NCBI RefSeq assembly: GCF_003952425.1
Contig: NZ_CP034449.1
Coordinates: forward strand, 124,001 to 188,000
Source: Mesorhizobium sp. M2A.F.Ca.ET.046.03.2.1
Lineage (GTDB): Bacteria > Pseudomonadota > Alphaproteobacteria > Rhizobiales > Rhizobiaceae
DNA: 64,000 bases
Direction: 5' to 3'
A program made the translations under genes and the position numbers. Position 1 is the first letter of the stretch. The number at the start of each line of letters is the position of its first letter. Positions 1 through 8,382 of this stretch are shown here, piece by piece. Under the pieces are notes generated by a model that saw only the letters and a program-made list of their open reading frames with translations, ran no database searches and was not told where the DNA came from.

Positions 1-1
1 G

Positions 2-1024
2 GGCTTGGCGCTCGCCGGCACGCCGCTGTTGTTGCGCTCGACCGGCGCCTTCGCCGAGACCAAAGGGCTGGTGCTGGTGAACTGGGGCGGCGACGCCATC
101 ACGGCTTACGACGCCGCTTACGGCCAGGCCTTCACCAAAGACACCGGCATCCCGGTCAAGATGGACGGCTCGGGCCCGACGGAAGGCGCCATCGCCGCGC
201 AGTTCAAGAGCGGCGCGCCGACCTGGGACCTGGTCGACGTCGACCCGTTCTCGGCGATCACGCTGGGCGGCCAAGGCATGCTCGAGCCGATCGACTACAA
301 GATCGTCGACAAGAGCAAGATGCGGCCGGGCTTCGGCTGGGAGTATGCAGCCTCCACCTACTTCTTCTCCTATGTGATCGCTTACGACTCGCAGAAGTTC
401 GGCTCCAACGCGCCGACCGGCATGGCCGACTTCTTCGACGTCAAGAAATTCCCAGGCAAGCGCTCGCTCTACAAATGGGGCGTGTCGAGCTGGGAAGCCG
501 CACTTCTGGCCGACGGCGTCGCGCCTGCCTCGCTCTATCCGCTCGATCTGAAGCGCGCGCATGACAAGATCGCCGCCTTCAAGGAAAACGTCGTCTCCTA
601 TTGGGGCGGCGGCGCCGAAAGTCAGAGCGTGCTGCTCAACGGCGAGGCCTCGATGGCGATCGTCTGGTCGACGCGCGCCTCGCTGATCGAGCAGGACTCC
701 GGCGGCCAGATCAAGTTCATCTGGGACCAGGGCCTGATCTCGCCCGGCGCGCTGGCGGTGCTCAAGAACAACCCCGGCGGCAAGGACGCGGCGATGAAGT
801 TCATCGCCAGCACGCAGGATCCGCAGAAGGAGTTGGTGATGTTCGACAAGCTCGGCCAGGGTCCGGCCAATCCGGCGGCCGACGCGCTGATCCCCGCCGA
901 CAAAAAGCGCATCAATCCCGTCGATCCGGACAACATGAAGAAGCAGATCGCGCTCGACATGGAGTGGTACGCCAAGAATTACGGCGCCGCGCTCGACGAA
1001 TACACCAAGATCATCTCCGCCTGA
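2..1024 (+). CDS. ABC transporter substrate-binding protein, polyamine type (5' end outside window)
   Basis: This is the periplasmic solute receptor of the importer encoded by the next two genes. The frame is open to the window edge, and the first readable residues (LALAGTPLLLRSTGAFAE) look like the end of a signal peptide cleaved after AFA, so the true start lies upstream. The mature part opens with LVLVNWGGDAITAYDAAYG, the N-terminal beta-strand pattern of PotD-like extracellular solute-binding proteins, and about 340 residues are present. The stop lies 23 bases before the first permease gene. The family binds putrescine, spermidine or related cations; the exact ligand cannot be read from the sequence. 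The ATPase is not in the window and is presumably upstream. Confidence 0.85.
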   Translation, partial: GLALAGTPLLLRSTGAFAETKGLVLVNWGGDAITAYDAAYGQAFTKDTGIPVKMDGSGPTEGAIAAQFKSGAPTWDLVDVDPFSAITLGGQGMLEPIDYKIVDKSKMRPGFGWEYAASTYFFSYVIAYDSQKFGSNAPTGMADFFDVKKFPGKRSLYKWGVSSWEAALLADGVAPASLYPLDLKRAHDKIAAFKENVVSYWGGGAESQSVLLNGEASMAIVWSTRASLIEQDSGGQIKFIWDQGLISPGALAVLKNNPGGKDAAMKFIASTQDPQKELVMFDKLGQGPANPAADALIPADKKRINPVDPDNMKKQIALDMEWYAKNYGAALDEYTKIISA

Positions 1025-1047
1025 TCAGGGCGGAGACTTTCTCACTG

Positions 1048-1881
1048 ATGAGAGGCACCCTCTCCGACAGGATGGGCGCGGCGCTGCTGATGGCGCCGCT
1101 GCTTCTGTTCCTGGTCCTTGCCTATGCCTGGCCGTTCCTCGGCGTGGTGAAGTGGAGTTTTACGCTTCCCACGCCCGGGCTCGGCCAGTACCATGCTTTG
1201 CTCACCGACGACCTGGTGCAGTCGGTATTCATCCGCACGCTGCGCATCGCGGCGATCGTCACTCTCATCTCCGTCACCGCCGCTTACGCCATCACCGTGG
1301 TGTGGGTGCGCGGCAGTCCGCTGCAGCGCGTGCTGGCCGAATTCTGCATCCTGGTGCCATTTTGGATCTCCGTACTCACCCGCGCCTTCGGCTGGGTGGC
1401 GCTGCTCTCCAATCGCGGCCTGATCAACACCTGGCTGCAATCGATCGGCTTCATCTCCGAGCCGCTGACACTGGTGCGCAACGAATTCGGCGTCATCGTC
1501 GGCATGTCGCATTTTTTGATCCCCTTCGCGGTGTTCCCGCTGGCGTCCGCCATGCGCAGCCTGGACGAGCGCGTGCTGCTCGCGGCGCGCGGGCTCGGCT
1601 CCAGCCGCATGCGCACCTTCTGGACCGTGTTCGTGCCGATGACGCGCTCCGGCATCATCGGCTCGGCGATGATCACCTTCGTGTTCTCGCTGGGCTTCTT
1701 CGTCACGCCGGCAATCCTCGGCGGCGGCCGCAGCGTGATGATCGCGGAGCTGATCTATCTGCGCATCTTCCAGAGCCCGGACTGGGGGCTGGGGGCGGCG
1801 ATCAGCGTCGTGCTGGTGGTGTTCGTCGGCGCGCTGATGGCGCTGCTTTTCCGCTACGTCAAACCGAAGCAGCTGGTGTAG
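1048..1881 (+). CDS. ABC transporter permease, PotB-like
   Basis: This encodes an inner-membrane permease of 277 residues with about six hydrophobic segments. It is one half of the transmembrane channel of the polyamine-type importer. The ATPase-coupling (EAA) loop is recognisable around residues 175-200 as LLAARGLGSSRMRTFW followed by VFVPMTRSGI. I chose the ATG at 1048 because it comes just after the binding-protein stop and gives a normal N-terminus leading straight into the first membrane helix. The frame is open further upstream, but that part only shadows the binding-protein gene. Gene order (binding protein, PotB-like, PotC-like) and tight spacing indicate one operon. Confidence 0.88.
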   Translation: MRGTLSDRMGAALLMAPLLLFLVLAYAWPFLGVVKWSFTLPTPGLGQYHALLTDDLVQSVFIRTLRIAAIVTLISVTAAYAITVVWVRGSPLQRVLAEFCILVPFWISVLTRAFGWVALLSNRGLINTWLQSIGFISEPLTLVRNEFGVIVGMSHFLIPFAVFPLASAMRSLDERVLLAARGLGSSRMRTFWTVFVPMTRSGIIGSAMITFVFSLGFFVTPAILGGGRSVMIAELIYLRIFQSPDWGLGAAISVVLVVFVGALMALLFRYVKPKQLV

Positions 1882-1886
1882 CCAAG

Positions 1887-2693
1887 ATGCCGACCTATCG
1901 TCCCGGCCCCGTCTCGCTCGCCCTCGCCGTGCTGGTGGCGCTGTTCCTCCTGATGCCGCTGCTTGCCGTCATCCCGGTGTCGCTGACGCCGAGCCGCATG
2001 CTGACCATGCCGACGGGTGAACTGTCGCTGCGCCACTACCACTCGCTGATCGAGGATCCGCGCTGGCTGGAGTCCATCCTGCTGTCGATCCGGATCGGCG
2101 TGGTGAGCAGCGCGCTCTCCACGGTGCTTGCCCTCACCTTCAGCCTCGGCGTCTGGATGTTCCAGCCGCGCTTCACCGCGGCCCTTGTCGGCTTCGTGCT
2201 GCTGCCCATGGTGGTGCCGCCGGTGGTCTCGGCGGTGACGCTCTATTTCCTGCTCACCTCGGTCTCCGGCCTCACCTCGTTCTTCGGCTACGATACATGG
2301 CTCGGTGTCGCCATGGCGCATTCGGTGATGACTGTGCCTTTCGCCACGGTGCTCATCCTGGTGTCGCTCAGCCAGCTCGACCGGCGCATCGATCTTGCCG
2401 CGCGCGGCCTTGGCGCCAGCGTGTGGGAGCGCGCGACGCGCGTCATCATACCCAACATCAAATTCGGCATCGTCACCGCCGCGCTGCTCTCCTTCGTGCT
2501 TTCCTGGGAAGAGATCGGCGTGACGCTGTTCATCACCTCGGTGAATGCGATCACGCTGCCGCGCCTGATGTGGATGGGCCTGCGCGACAACATCGATCCG
2601 GCGATCGCGGCGCTTTCGGTGATCCTGATCGTCATCACGGTGCTGGTGCTGGCGGTGAGGAGCGTGATCGCCAGACAGAAGGCGTCGCCGTAG
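1887..2693 (+). CDS. ABC transporter permease, PotC-like
   Basis: This is the second permease of the polyamine-type importer, 268 residues with about six membrane segments. Its EAA coupling loop reads DLAARGLGASVWERATRV followed by IIPNIKFGI. The ATG at 1887 lies five bases after the first permease stop, so the two are almost certainly co-translated. The family partners PotB-like permeases as a heterodimer. The TAG stop (2691-2693) coincides with the first bases of a palindromic repeat, so the repeat lies directly against the end of the operon. Substrate specificity is not determinable here. Confidence 0.88.
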   Translation: MPTYRPGPVSLALAVLVALFLLMPLLAVIPVSLTPSRMLTMPTGELSLRHYHSLIEDPRWLESILLSIRIGVVSSALSTVLALTFSLGVWMFQPRFTAALVGFVLLPMVVPPVVSAVTLYFLLTSVSGLTSFFGYDTWLGVAMAHSVMTVPFATVLILVSLSQLDRRIDLAARGLGASVWERATRVIIPNIKFGIVTAALLSFVLSWEEIGVTLFITSVNAITLPRLMWMGLRDNIDPAIAALSVILIVITVLVLAVRSVIARQKASP

Positions 2694-2785
2694 AGCGGTT
2701 GCGTTCACGGAAACAGCGGACCGTTCTCTCTCTTGACGCGGCCCATGCGGGAACCCGCCCACACCTCCCTTGAATTGCCCTGGGA
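2691..2785. repeat. Palindromic intergenic repeat, family D (degenerate copy)
   Basis: The stretch begins TAGAGCGGTT and continues to TTGAATTGCCCTGGG. It matches, with many substitutions, the better preserved element at 55921-56026, which has AGAGCGG arms, a TTTTGACGCAATTCC-type middle and a GGAATTGCTCTAG end. The first three bases are also the stop codon of the preceding permease gene. Confidence 0.65.
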
Positions 2786-3196
2786 ACTGCCCCGGTCCAG
2801 AAACGAAAGAGGCCCGCCAGGAGCGGCGAGCCTCTTTACGGAGCCGAAGTGGAAGCTCGGCACCGTGATGATCCGGGGGTGTGGATCGACTCGAAGTCTA
2901 GCCAACAGGGCTCAGCCGGGCGACTTACAAATCCGTAACCTGCGGTCGGTCTGTGTGCCCAACCGGCCAAGAAAAGCCTGTTCTATCAGCGGCTTGCGGA
3001 GAGCATCCGACATCGAGACAGCGCTTGTCAAAGAAACGTGATGAACCGTCTGTCCGGCCGGCGGGACGGCGGAGCGGCTTGGAAATGCAGGGGAACCGGG
3101 CGGCGTCCCGACACGGCCCGCTTCATTGCAGTCTGCGCCATCAAGGCGCCGCGCCGGACGAAGGCCCCCCGGCCTCGCCCGTGCGTAGCAGTCCGT
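2786..3196. other. Intergenic region without a convincing gene
   Basis: This stretch lies between the ABC importer operon and the convergent ArsR gene. Open frames exist on both strands but have no ribosome-binding site or recognisable domain, and they are rich in Arg, Pro and Ser as expected of non-coding GC-rich DNA. No strong hairpin followed by a T-run was seen. Confidence 0.5.
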
Positions 3197-3556
3197 TCAG
3201 GCGGCCTGCGGCCGCCGCATCCTCTCGACGAAGGCCTGCCTTGCCGGTCCGGCAAGCGGCTTGTCCGTGGTCAGCAGGCCATCGAGCAACGCCAGAAGTT
3301 CGCGCGCTGCCGAAGACTTGCAGGAATAATAGACCATTTGACGATCACGGCGGGTTTCTACAAGGCCAAACCTGCGCAGTTTGGCCAGGTGTTGCGACAG
3401 CGCTGATTGGCTGAGTTCGACCTTGTCGGCGAGCACGCCGACAGAGAGTTCGCCCTCGGCGAGGTAGTTCATGATGAGCAAACGCTTTTCGTTGCCCATC
3501 ACCGCAAGAAAGGCTGCCGCGCTTTCTGCGTTGGCGGTAAGTTTCTTGGTAACCAT
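3197..3556 (-). CDS. ArsR-family transcriptional regulator, NolR-like
   Basis: This encodes a 119-residue winged-helix DNA-binding protein. The N-terminal part FLAVMGNEKRLLIMNYL and the helix-turn-helix LSQSALSQHLAKLRRFGLV, followed by ETRRDRQMVYYS, are typical of the ArsR/SmtB family. The pattern closely recalls NolR of rhizobia, a repressor of nodulation and other genes. The CxC metal site of ArsR/SmtB sensors is absent, so it is unlikely to be a metal sensor of that type. I chose the ATG at 3556 because GGGGA lies five bases upstream; an ATG four codons further up (3568) is possible. There is no co-oriented neighbour, so its targets cannot be inferred from context. Identity with true NolR is inference from pattern memory. 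Confidence 0.85.
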   Translation of the reverse strand: MVTKKLTANAESAAAFLAVMGNEKRLLIMNYLAEGELSVGVLADKVELSQSALSQHLAKLRRFGLVETRRDRQMVYYSCKSSAARELLALLDGLLTTDKPLAGPARQAFVERMRRPQAA

Positions 3557-3927
3557 CGATTTCCCCATGCTTCATGCTCTTCCGAAGGCCATGGGGGCAA
3601 TGGCTTCAGAATTCCAGAGCGTTGATGAGCCTGCCCCGGTTTGGACGCGGGACCTGCCCTGCTTCTTTTCGACCAGAACCCCTTCGTAACCCGGTTGCCA
3701 CCACGTCGAGGTTGCTGGTCTCGGACAGAACGCGCGGCGCTTTTTCGGGCTCAAGTCAATGCAGACTCGGAAAAATTCCGCGCTGCTAATACGTATCAGC
3801 GCAGCGCTCGTTCGGCAAGAATATAACGAGGCCGGCAAAACAGCGGCCAGCCTCAGGGCAAGAGCGGCGTCAGCCGAAGCGCATGGCAAGGATACCTTGC
3901 AGCGACTCACGCTCAACCTTCAAACAT

Positions 3928-3960
3928 GCTAATATTAGCCGGGCAAAAAAGGAGCCCGGC
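3928..3960 (+). promoter_or_regulatory. Palindrome plus leader hairpin before a small gene
   Basis: A perfect 12-base palindrome GCTAATATTAGC (3928-3939) overlaps a perfect 7-bp stem, GCCGGGC (3938-3944) and GCCCGGC (3954-3960), with loop AAAAAAGGA. The strong ribosome-binding site AAGGAGG follows directly, upstream of the ATG at 3975. The loop itself contains AAGGA. The arrangement could be an operator with a leader structure; no T-run follows, so it is not a simple terminator. Confidence 0.45.
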
Positions 3961-3974
3961 GCAAGGAGGAAGCC

Positions 3975-4178
3975 ATGTCCATCGCGTCCAATGCCCGCAA
4001 CACATTCACTCCCGACGAGACGGCCATGCTTGGCCGTGTCTATGAGAATGGCAGCGTCGAGGGCGAGACTACCGAGCAGAAGGAAGCACGCGCCTCGCGC
4101 ATCCTGGCCAATTACATGGCCGGCATCACCGACGAGGCGGAGTTGATCGAGCTTTCGCGCAGGCCGCTTGGAAGATGA
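3975..4178 (+). CDS. Small hypothetical protein (67 aa)
   Basis: This 67-residue protein starts at an ATG preceded by AAGGAGG at ideal spacing. It has no signal peptide or membrane segment and is predicted soluble and helical, with a charged middle (NGSVEGETTEQKEARASRIL) and the C-terminus ELIELSRRPLGR. I recognise no domain. The perfect ribosome-binding site and the hairpin and palindrome directly upstream make it a real gene in my judgement. It is followed 104 bases downstream by a DUF982 gene on the same strand, which may or may not be co-transcribed. Function unknown. Confidence 0.7.
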   Translation: MSIASNARNTFTPDETAMLGRVYENGSVEGETTEQKEARASRILANYMAGITDEAELIELSRRPLGR

Positions 4179-4282
4179 GCAACGTGGTCCGCCCACGCGA
4201 GGCGGCTTCACGGTGAGTTGACGTTCCGGCACGGAACGCAACGGCAGAATATCGTGTTCCGACATGTTCGGGAGGTTTCGCG

Positions 4283-4528
4283 ATGATCCAGGGATGGTTC
4301 TCCAAGCCGGTTGAAGTCGCCGTCGGCCTTTCCGGGTCGATCCGCCACATCTCCAACGCCGAACAAGCCGCCGAGCTGCTGACCGGCCAATGGCGCGATG
4401 CCGGCAGTGCGCTGCATGGCGAGGCGCTGCGGGCCTGCCGCCGCGCGATCCGCGGCGACGTCACGGCCGATGCCGCCAGGGAGGCCTTCATCGCCGCCGC
4501 GCGCGAAGCGCATGTACTGGTCGAATAG
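4283..4528 (+). CDS. DUF982 family protein
   Basis: This 81-residue protein fits the small DUF982 family that is abundant in rhizobia. The recognisable pattern is an N-terminal strand PVEVAVGLSGSIRHISNAEQ, a conserved Trp (LLTGQWRDAG), a Cys-containing helix (ALRACRRAIRG) and a C-terminal ARAAF-like helix (AREAFIAAAREAHVLVE). A GGGAGG-like ribosome-binding site precedes the ATG. Two further members occur in this window (5119-5361 and 49404-49706). The function of the family is unknown to me. There is no signal peptide, so it should be cytoplasmic. Confidence 0.85.
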   Translation: MIQGWFSKPVEVAVGLSGSIRHISNAEQAAELLTGQWRDAGSALHGEALRACRRAIRGDVTADAAREAFIAAAREAHVLVE

Positions 4529-4559
4529 GGCATGGCAGCGCCTTATTACACGCGCCTGC

Positions 4560-4664
4560 CTATCGATAGAAAAGCCACAAAAGCACCAGCACCGCGAACA
4601 CTGCCGGAGAGAGCAGGATTCCAGGCCGAAAAATGCACATGGCCAGGGAAAGCGGCGTGAGCAT
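4560..4664 (-). CDS. Tiny single-pass membrane protein (34 aa), candidate
   Basis: A 34-codon frame on the minus strand reads MLTPLSLAMCIFRPGILLSPAVFAVLVLLWLFYR, given here in outline: a short polar start, then one uninterrupted hydrophobic helix of about 20 residues ending in Tyr-Arg. It lies 18 bases downstream of another tiny membrane-protein frame on the same strand (4683-4847), so the two could form a transcript. The ribosome-binding site is weak and an internal ATG at codon 9 would also give the helix. It is below usual gene-calling length, and I rate it as plausible only. Confidence 0.35.
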   Translation of the reverse strand: MLTPLSLAMCIFRPGILLSPAVFAVLVLLWLFYR

Positions 4665-4682
4665 GCCTGGCCGCGCCGATCC

Positions 4683-4847
4683 CTATCGGTTGCGCGCGTT
4701 GACGGGAAGGCGACACGCTGTTCGAAACGCGCGCAAACGATCCGCTTCAGCATGCGCGCGGTTTTGCCGGACCTCGTCGTAGAGCCCGAAAGCGGTCGCC
4801 ATCAATGTCGCGGCGGTCATGGCGAGTGCAAGCACGGCGATAATCAT
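4683..4847 (-). CDS. Small membrane-anchored protein (54 aa), candidate
   Basis: This 54-codon frame starts at the ATG at 4847 on the minus strand. It encodes an N-terminal hydrophobic helix (MIIAVLALAMTAATLMATAF) followed by an Arg-rich cytosolic tail (GLYDEVRQNRAHAEADRLRA and onward). The shape resembles a single-pass small membrane protein or an uncleaved signal anchor. A weak GGGA lies upstream. It is followed by a second tiny membrane frame (4560-4664). No family was recognised. Confidence 0.45.
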   Translation of the reverse strand: MIIAVLALAMTAATLMATAFGLYDEVRQNRAHAEADRLRAFRTACRLPVNARNR

Positions 4848-5118
4848 GAGAGGTTTTCCCGCGTTTCATCAGCCTGGCGGATTCATTAGCGCAGCCTGCG
4901 AGGGTGCTGCAGTGACTTTGGTCACACGATTTTCAGCCGTCCGGAATCGCTGAAGAGCCCGTCCCGACGCTGCCCATCGTCGCCTCGAAATTCTTCGGAA
5001 CCTAATGCGCGGTGGTTGGTTAATGCGCGGGTCCGCAATCGCCTCACGGACCTGCATCGGACGCCATCCGGCACCGATTGCTTGCTCAAAAAGACAATCA
5101 TAAGAAACGGAGGAAGTG

Positions 5119-5361
5119 ATGAACGATGTCTGGTTTTCCGAACCAGTCGTGATCGATTTCCAGCCAAACGGCCAACGCAAGGTATCGAGCTGCTTCGAGG
5201 CGATGGAATGCCTCGACCTACGTTGGCCGGGACAGGCGCGCGACGGCGCCTGGCGCTCGGCGAGCCGCGTCTGCCGTGACGCGCTTGACGGGCTGCGCAG
5301 CCCGGTGGAAGCCCGCAAGACGCTGCGCAAGGCGGCGAAGATCGCCGGACTGCTGGCGTAG
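5119..5361 (+). CDS. DUF982 family protein
   Basis: This 80-residue protein is a second DUF982 member. The pattern is WFSEPVVIDFQPNGQRKVSS, a conserved Trp before an Ala/Arg helix (LRWPGQARDGAWRSASRVCR), and a C-terminal helix beginning with ARKTLRKAAKIAG. The ATG at 5119 has GGAGG five bases upstream; a GTG directly in front of it (5116) is in frame but less well placed. It is divergent in sequence from the DUF982 protein at 4283, so this is not a recent duplication. Function unknown. Confidence 0.85.
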   Translation: MNDVWFSEPVVIDFQPNGQRKVSSCFEAMECLDLRWPGQARDGAWRSASRVCRDALDGLRSPVEARKTLRKAAKIAGLLA

Positions 5362-5640
5362 CCTCGATTTCTCCATGCCCGTTGCGGTTTCGCGCGGGCT
5401 TTCCTTTCCATACAAGGGAAGTTACGGCCGGCGCATACTGCGGAACGCGTTAAAGCACGCATCCCGTGGGGTACATGAAAACGCCGGCCGCTCGGCCTAG
5501 GGGCTGCCTGACGGGTTCAGGCCTTTCCATTTCGGCGAGTCGGGCGCCGGGCCGCAACGCAAGCGCCGGAGCATGGTGAACGAGCGGTTACTATCCACAG
5601 GGCATGGTCAACGGGGCCAGGCAGGCAGACTGCGGCCTTT

Positions 5641-6597
5641 TCAGGCGAAACCGCCAAGCACTTCTGGAAACTGCACGGCCATTGCGCCTTCATCCGCCTG
5701 CCTGGCATAGATCGCGTGCATCCTGCTGCCGTCATATCTGGCCCTGCGGCGCTGCACGTCCTTGCCGAACAGGCCGGCAACCGCGTCGAACCGCCGGAGG
5801 AAGCGCTTCACCACGCCGCGTTCGAAGGGTATGCGCTGCTCGAAAGGCCTGCCCCAGGGCGTGTCCCTTGCCAGATCCCGCCAGATGCGCAGCGCTTCCA
5901 ACTCGACCCCGACCTGATTGCCCCACGGCTTGCCGCCCGCGAAATGCCTGGCCCAGGCTTGCGAGAAGCCCCCCAATTCTCCGAGCGACTGCAGGTTCCA
6001 GTTTGGATGCATCGTCTGCCATTTGCCCTCGAAGACGACGTTCAGGGCATTTTGGTCGTTCATGCTTCCGTCAATAGCGGTCTTTCGCGTGCGCTCCAGC
6101 AGCGCATTCTCCCGGACAGCGTTCATATCGAAGACGACGACGCCCGAATTGAAATATGGCGCGCCTGGCGCCAGCTTGAGCTTCTGCCGGTAAGAGGGCC
6201 GGAAATACATGTAGTCGTCGTGGGCGGCGAGCAGCGGGGCGCGCAGCCGCTGCCTGGCAAGGTCATTGATGTCCCGGTTGAAGAGAACGTCGCAGTCCGT
6301 GTATGCGATGCGGTCATACGGCTCGAAAACCGGAAGCCGATCGGCGAAAAGCCGAATGTAAGCGGCAATGCTGTAGGTTCCGAAGCGAAAGCCGAAATTC
6401 GTCATGAACTCGGCGACATCGACCAGTTCGACCTTGCCTTCCAGCAGATGCCGGGCGACTTCAAGATCCGCCTGGCTCGCGCCGGTGTAGAGCAGAAAGC
6501 CGTCGATTGGGGTGGAGACATCCAGTATCCGGCGCGCCGTCAGGCAGGCGTATGGGAAGTAGCCGGCATCCGTCGCCAGGAAGAAACACGACTTCAT
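5641..6597 (-). CDS. Glycosyltransferase family 8 protein
   Basis: This 318-residue protein is predicted to transfer a sugar from a nucleotide-sugar donor, probably during lipopolysaccharide or capsule assembly at the inner face of the inner membrane. It starts MKSCFFLATDAGYFPYACLT, the GT8 N-terminal strand. It carries the metal-binding DxD motif in AYTDCDVLF (residues 101-103) and the GT8 patterns YFNSGVVVFD and DQNALNVVF. The order and length fit GT8 (LgtC/RfaJ-like) enzymes. It is the downstream gene of a two-gene minus-strand unit with the acyltransferase at 6619-7200 (21-base gap). The linkage made and the acceptor are unknown. Confidence 0.88.
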   Translation of the reverse strand: MKSCFFLATDAGYFPYACLTARRILDVSTPIDGFLLYTGASQADLEVARHLLEGKVELVDVAEFMTNFGFRFGTYSIAAYIRLFADRLPVFEPYDRIAYTDCDVLFNRDINDLARQRLRAPLLAAHDDYMYFRPSYRQKLKLAPGAPYFNSGVVVFDMNAVRENALLERTRKTAIDGSMNDQNALNVVFEGKWQTMHPNWNLQSLGELGGFSQAWARHFAGGKPWGNQVGVELEALRIWRDLARDTPWGRPFEQRIPFERGVVKRFLRRFDAVAGLFGKDVQRRRARYDGSRMHAIYARQADEGAMAVQFPEVLGGFA

Positions 6598-6618
6598 CGT
6601 TCCGCTAACCGCCGCCCG

Positions 6619-7200
6619 TCATTTCGTTGCGGTGCCTGCCACAGAATGCCTCTCGATAAAAGCCTCGATCGGGCCGGTAAGCAGATCCGCCTCGCGTTTG
6701 ACCTTGCCATCGTCCCAACGCCACCATTGGATGGCGAGCAGCTTTGAGATGACGTCCTGCGAAAAGCGATATCTGATCAGCCTTGCCGGCGAGCCGCCGA
6801 CAATCGCGTAAGGCGGCACGTTCTTCGTGACCACCGCCCCTGCCCCGACGACAGCGCCGTCGCCGATCTCGACGCCCGGCAAAATCATGGCGCCGTTGCC
6901 GATCCAGACGTCATTGCCCACGGTGATGCCAGCCGGCTTGCTGTCTTCCGCGATCGGCTCCGGCTGCTTCAGCAGCCGGCTGTAAATCGGAAACGTGGTA
7001 GCGCTCGCGGTCGGATGATGGCCGGAGCAAATGAAAAGCACCCGGCCGGCAACCGAGCAGAAGGCCCCGACCCGCAGCGGGGCTTCCTTTGCGGGAAACA
7101 GGACCTTTCGCCATGTCACGCCATAGGTGTGGCGGCCAACCGTCACATGCTCCGGCAACTTGGAACGCGCGTCCTTGAACCATCTGGAAATCGTCGACAT
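6619..7200 (-). CDS. Hexapeptide-repeat acyltransferase (CatB/xenobiotic acetyltransferase type)
   Basis: This 193-residue protein is predicted to acetylate a sugar or another small acceptor. It shows left-handed beta-helix hexapeptide repeats in the C-terminal half ([20 protein letters not shown], then [20 protein letters not shown] and [15 protein letters not shown]). The catalytic-type His is in the loop [12 protein letters not shown]. The ATG at 7200 has GAGG eight bases upstream; a TTG two codons earlier is in frame but not needed. The stop is 21 bases before the GT8 start, so the pair probably decorates the same surface polysaccharide. GC content is visibly lower than in the housekeeping genes nearby. 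Confidence 0.88.
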   Translation of the reverse strand: MSTISRWFKDARSKLPEHVTVGRHTYGVTWRKVLFPAKEAPLRVGAFCSVAGRVLFICSGHHPTASATTFPIYSRLLKQPEPIAEDSKPAGITVGNDVWIGNGAMILPGVEIGDGAVVGAGAVVTKNVPPYAIVGGSPARLIRYRFSQDVISKLLAIQWWRWDDGKVKREADLLTGPIEAFIERHSVAGTATK

Positions 7201-7480
7201 CTGCAAACCTCAGCGGCAGCCGTGCAGCGACATAGCCGCTGTTAGATATAACCTACAAGCCCAGGGAACTGGCTGTACGCACCTTGGCCGAATCGCGAGG
7301 CTGTCAGGCGGGAAGGTAGTTCCGGCAATGAGACCTCTTGGAATGCAAGTCGCAGTCAGCTACTGACAGCGATGCCCAACATCCGGTGGTACTGCCGAGT
7401 GAGAAGATCATGGAGGAAAAGGCTGCGTTCGATTTACCTGCTGAGGAATTCGTAAGGCGATTTGAGAGAACGGATGACAC

Positions 7481-8275
7481 ATGAAATGCTTGGTAATCAA
7501 CCTTGATCGATCACCTGACAGGTTGAACCAGGCAACCTCCGAATTCGCGAAGATCGGCATCGCTTTTGAGCGCGTTGCGGCGGTCGATACGTCCAGCGAG
7601 CCCTCGAATTTTCCTGCCGCTCGCCGCCTCACCAAGCCAGAGATTGCATGCTTTCTCAGCCATCGTAAGTGCTGGCAAATGATCGCAGATGGCGCCGAGC
7701 AATATACCGCAATCTTTGAGGATGACGTCGTTTTCAGGAGCGATGCCGGACCATTCCTGTCCGATGACAGTTGGGTCCCGCGCGATGCCGACATCGTCAA
7801 GCTCGAGACGTTCTTCGGTCAGGTCAGATTGGCGCGCCTTGCGTCCATTGGGAACGGCCATTCGATTGGCCGGCTGGTCGGCGAGCATCTCGGTACGGCC
7901 GGCTATGTCATTTCCAAGGCTGCGGCTGAAAAGCTGCTTCAGCGGACAAAACGCCTGAAGGAACCGGTCGATCTCGCATTGTTCAGCCCGAATTCGCTGA
8001 TGTGCGCCCGCAATACAACCTATCAGGTGACACCGGCCCTTTGCGCACAGCACCGTTTTCTTTCTGAACGAAATACGATGCCGACGATCATCCAAACGGC
8101 ACCGCATCGCCCCAAAAGCGTAACCACGAAAGTTCGTGGGGAATTGTCGCGGCTGTTCGCCCATTGCCGAAACGGAACCTTTTGGCGAACCCAGCGGGTC
8201 GATTTGAGTCTAGGCTGGACGCCTGACGCACATCCCGCTGGCCGATCTTCGCAAAAGCTAAAACCCCGAGGTTGA
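7481..8275 (+). CDS. Glycosyltransferase family 25 (LOS/LPS galactosyltransferase type)
   Basis: This 264-residue protein has the GT25 hallmark start MKCLVINLDRSPDRLNQATS, the segment EIACFLSHRKCWQMI, and the acidic motif FEDDVVF (EDD at 80-82) in place of a classic DxD. The segment HLGTAGYVISKAAAEKLL is also typical. GT25 enzymes such as LgtB transfer galactose or related sugars onto lipooligosaccharide. The C-terminal about 60 residues are basic and may contact membrane or acceptor. It is transcribed divergently from the acyltransferase/GT8 pair and lies about 100 bases before the next glycosyltransferase. Base composition is lower in GC than in the flanking genes, suggesting acquisition. 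Confidence 0.87.
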   Translation: MKCLVINLDRSPDRLNQATSEFAKIGIAFERVAAVDTSSEPSNFPAARRLTKPEIACFLSHRKCWQMIADGAEQYTAIFEDDVVFRSDAGPFLSDDSWVPRDADIVKLETFFGQVRLARLASIGNGHSIGRLVGEHLGTAGYVISKAAAEKLLQRTKRLKEPVDLALFSPNSLMCARNTTYQVTPALCAQHRFLSERNTMPTIIQTAPHRPKSVTTKVRGELSRLFAHCRNGTFWRTQRVDLSLGWTPDAHPAGRSSQKLKPRG

Positions 8276-8382
8276 CCTAACGTCGCTAGGTCAGCGAAAC
8301 TCGAGTTGCTTGATTTCTCGGCGGCTTCGAGCAAAGGGGCATGCGAAGGCCCGCCGATTGCCGGCTGCCTACGAGAACCAGC

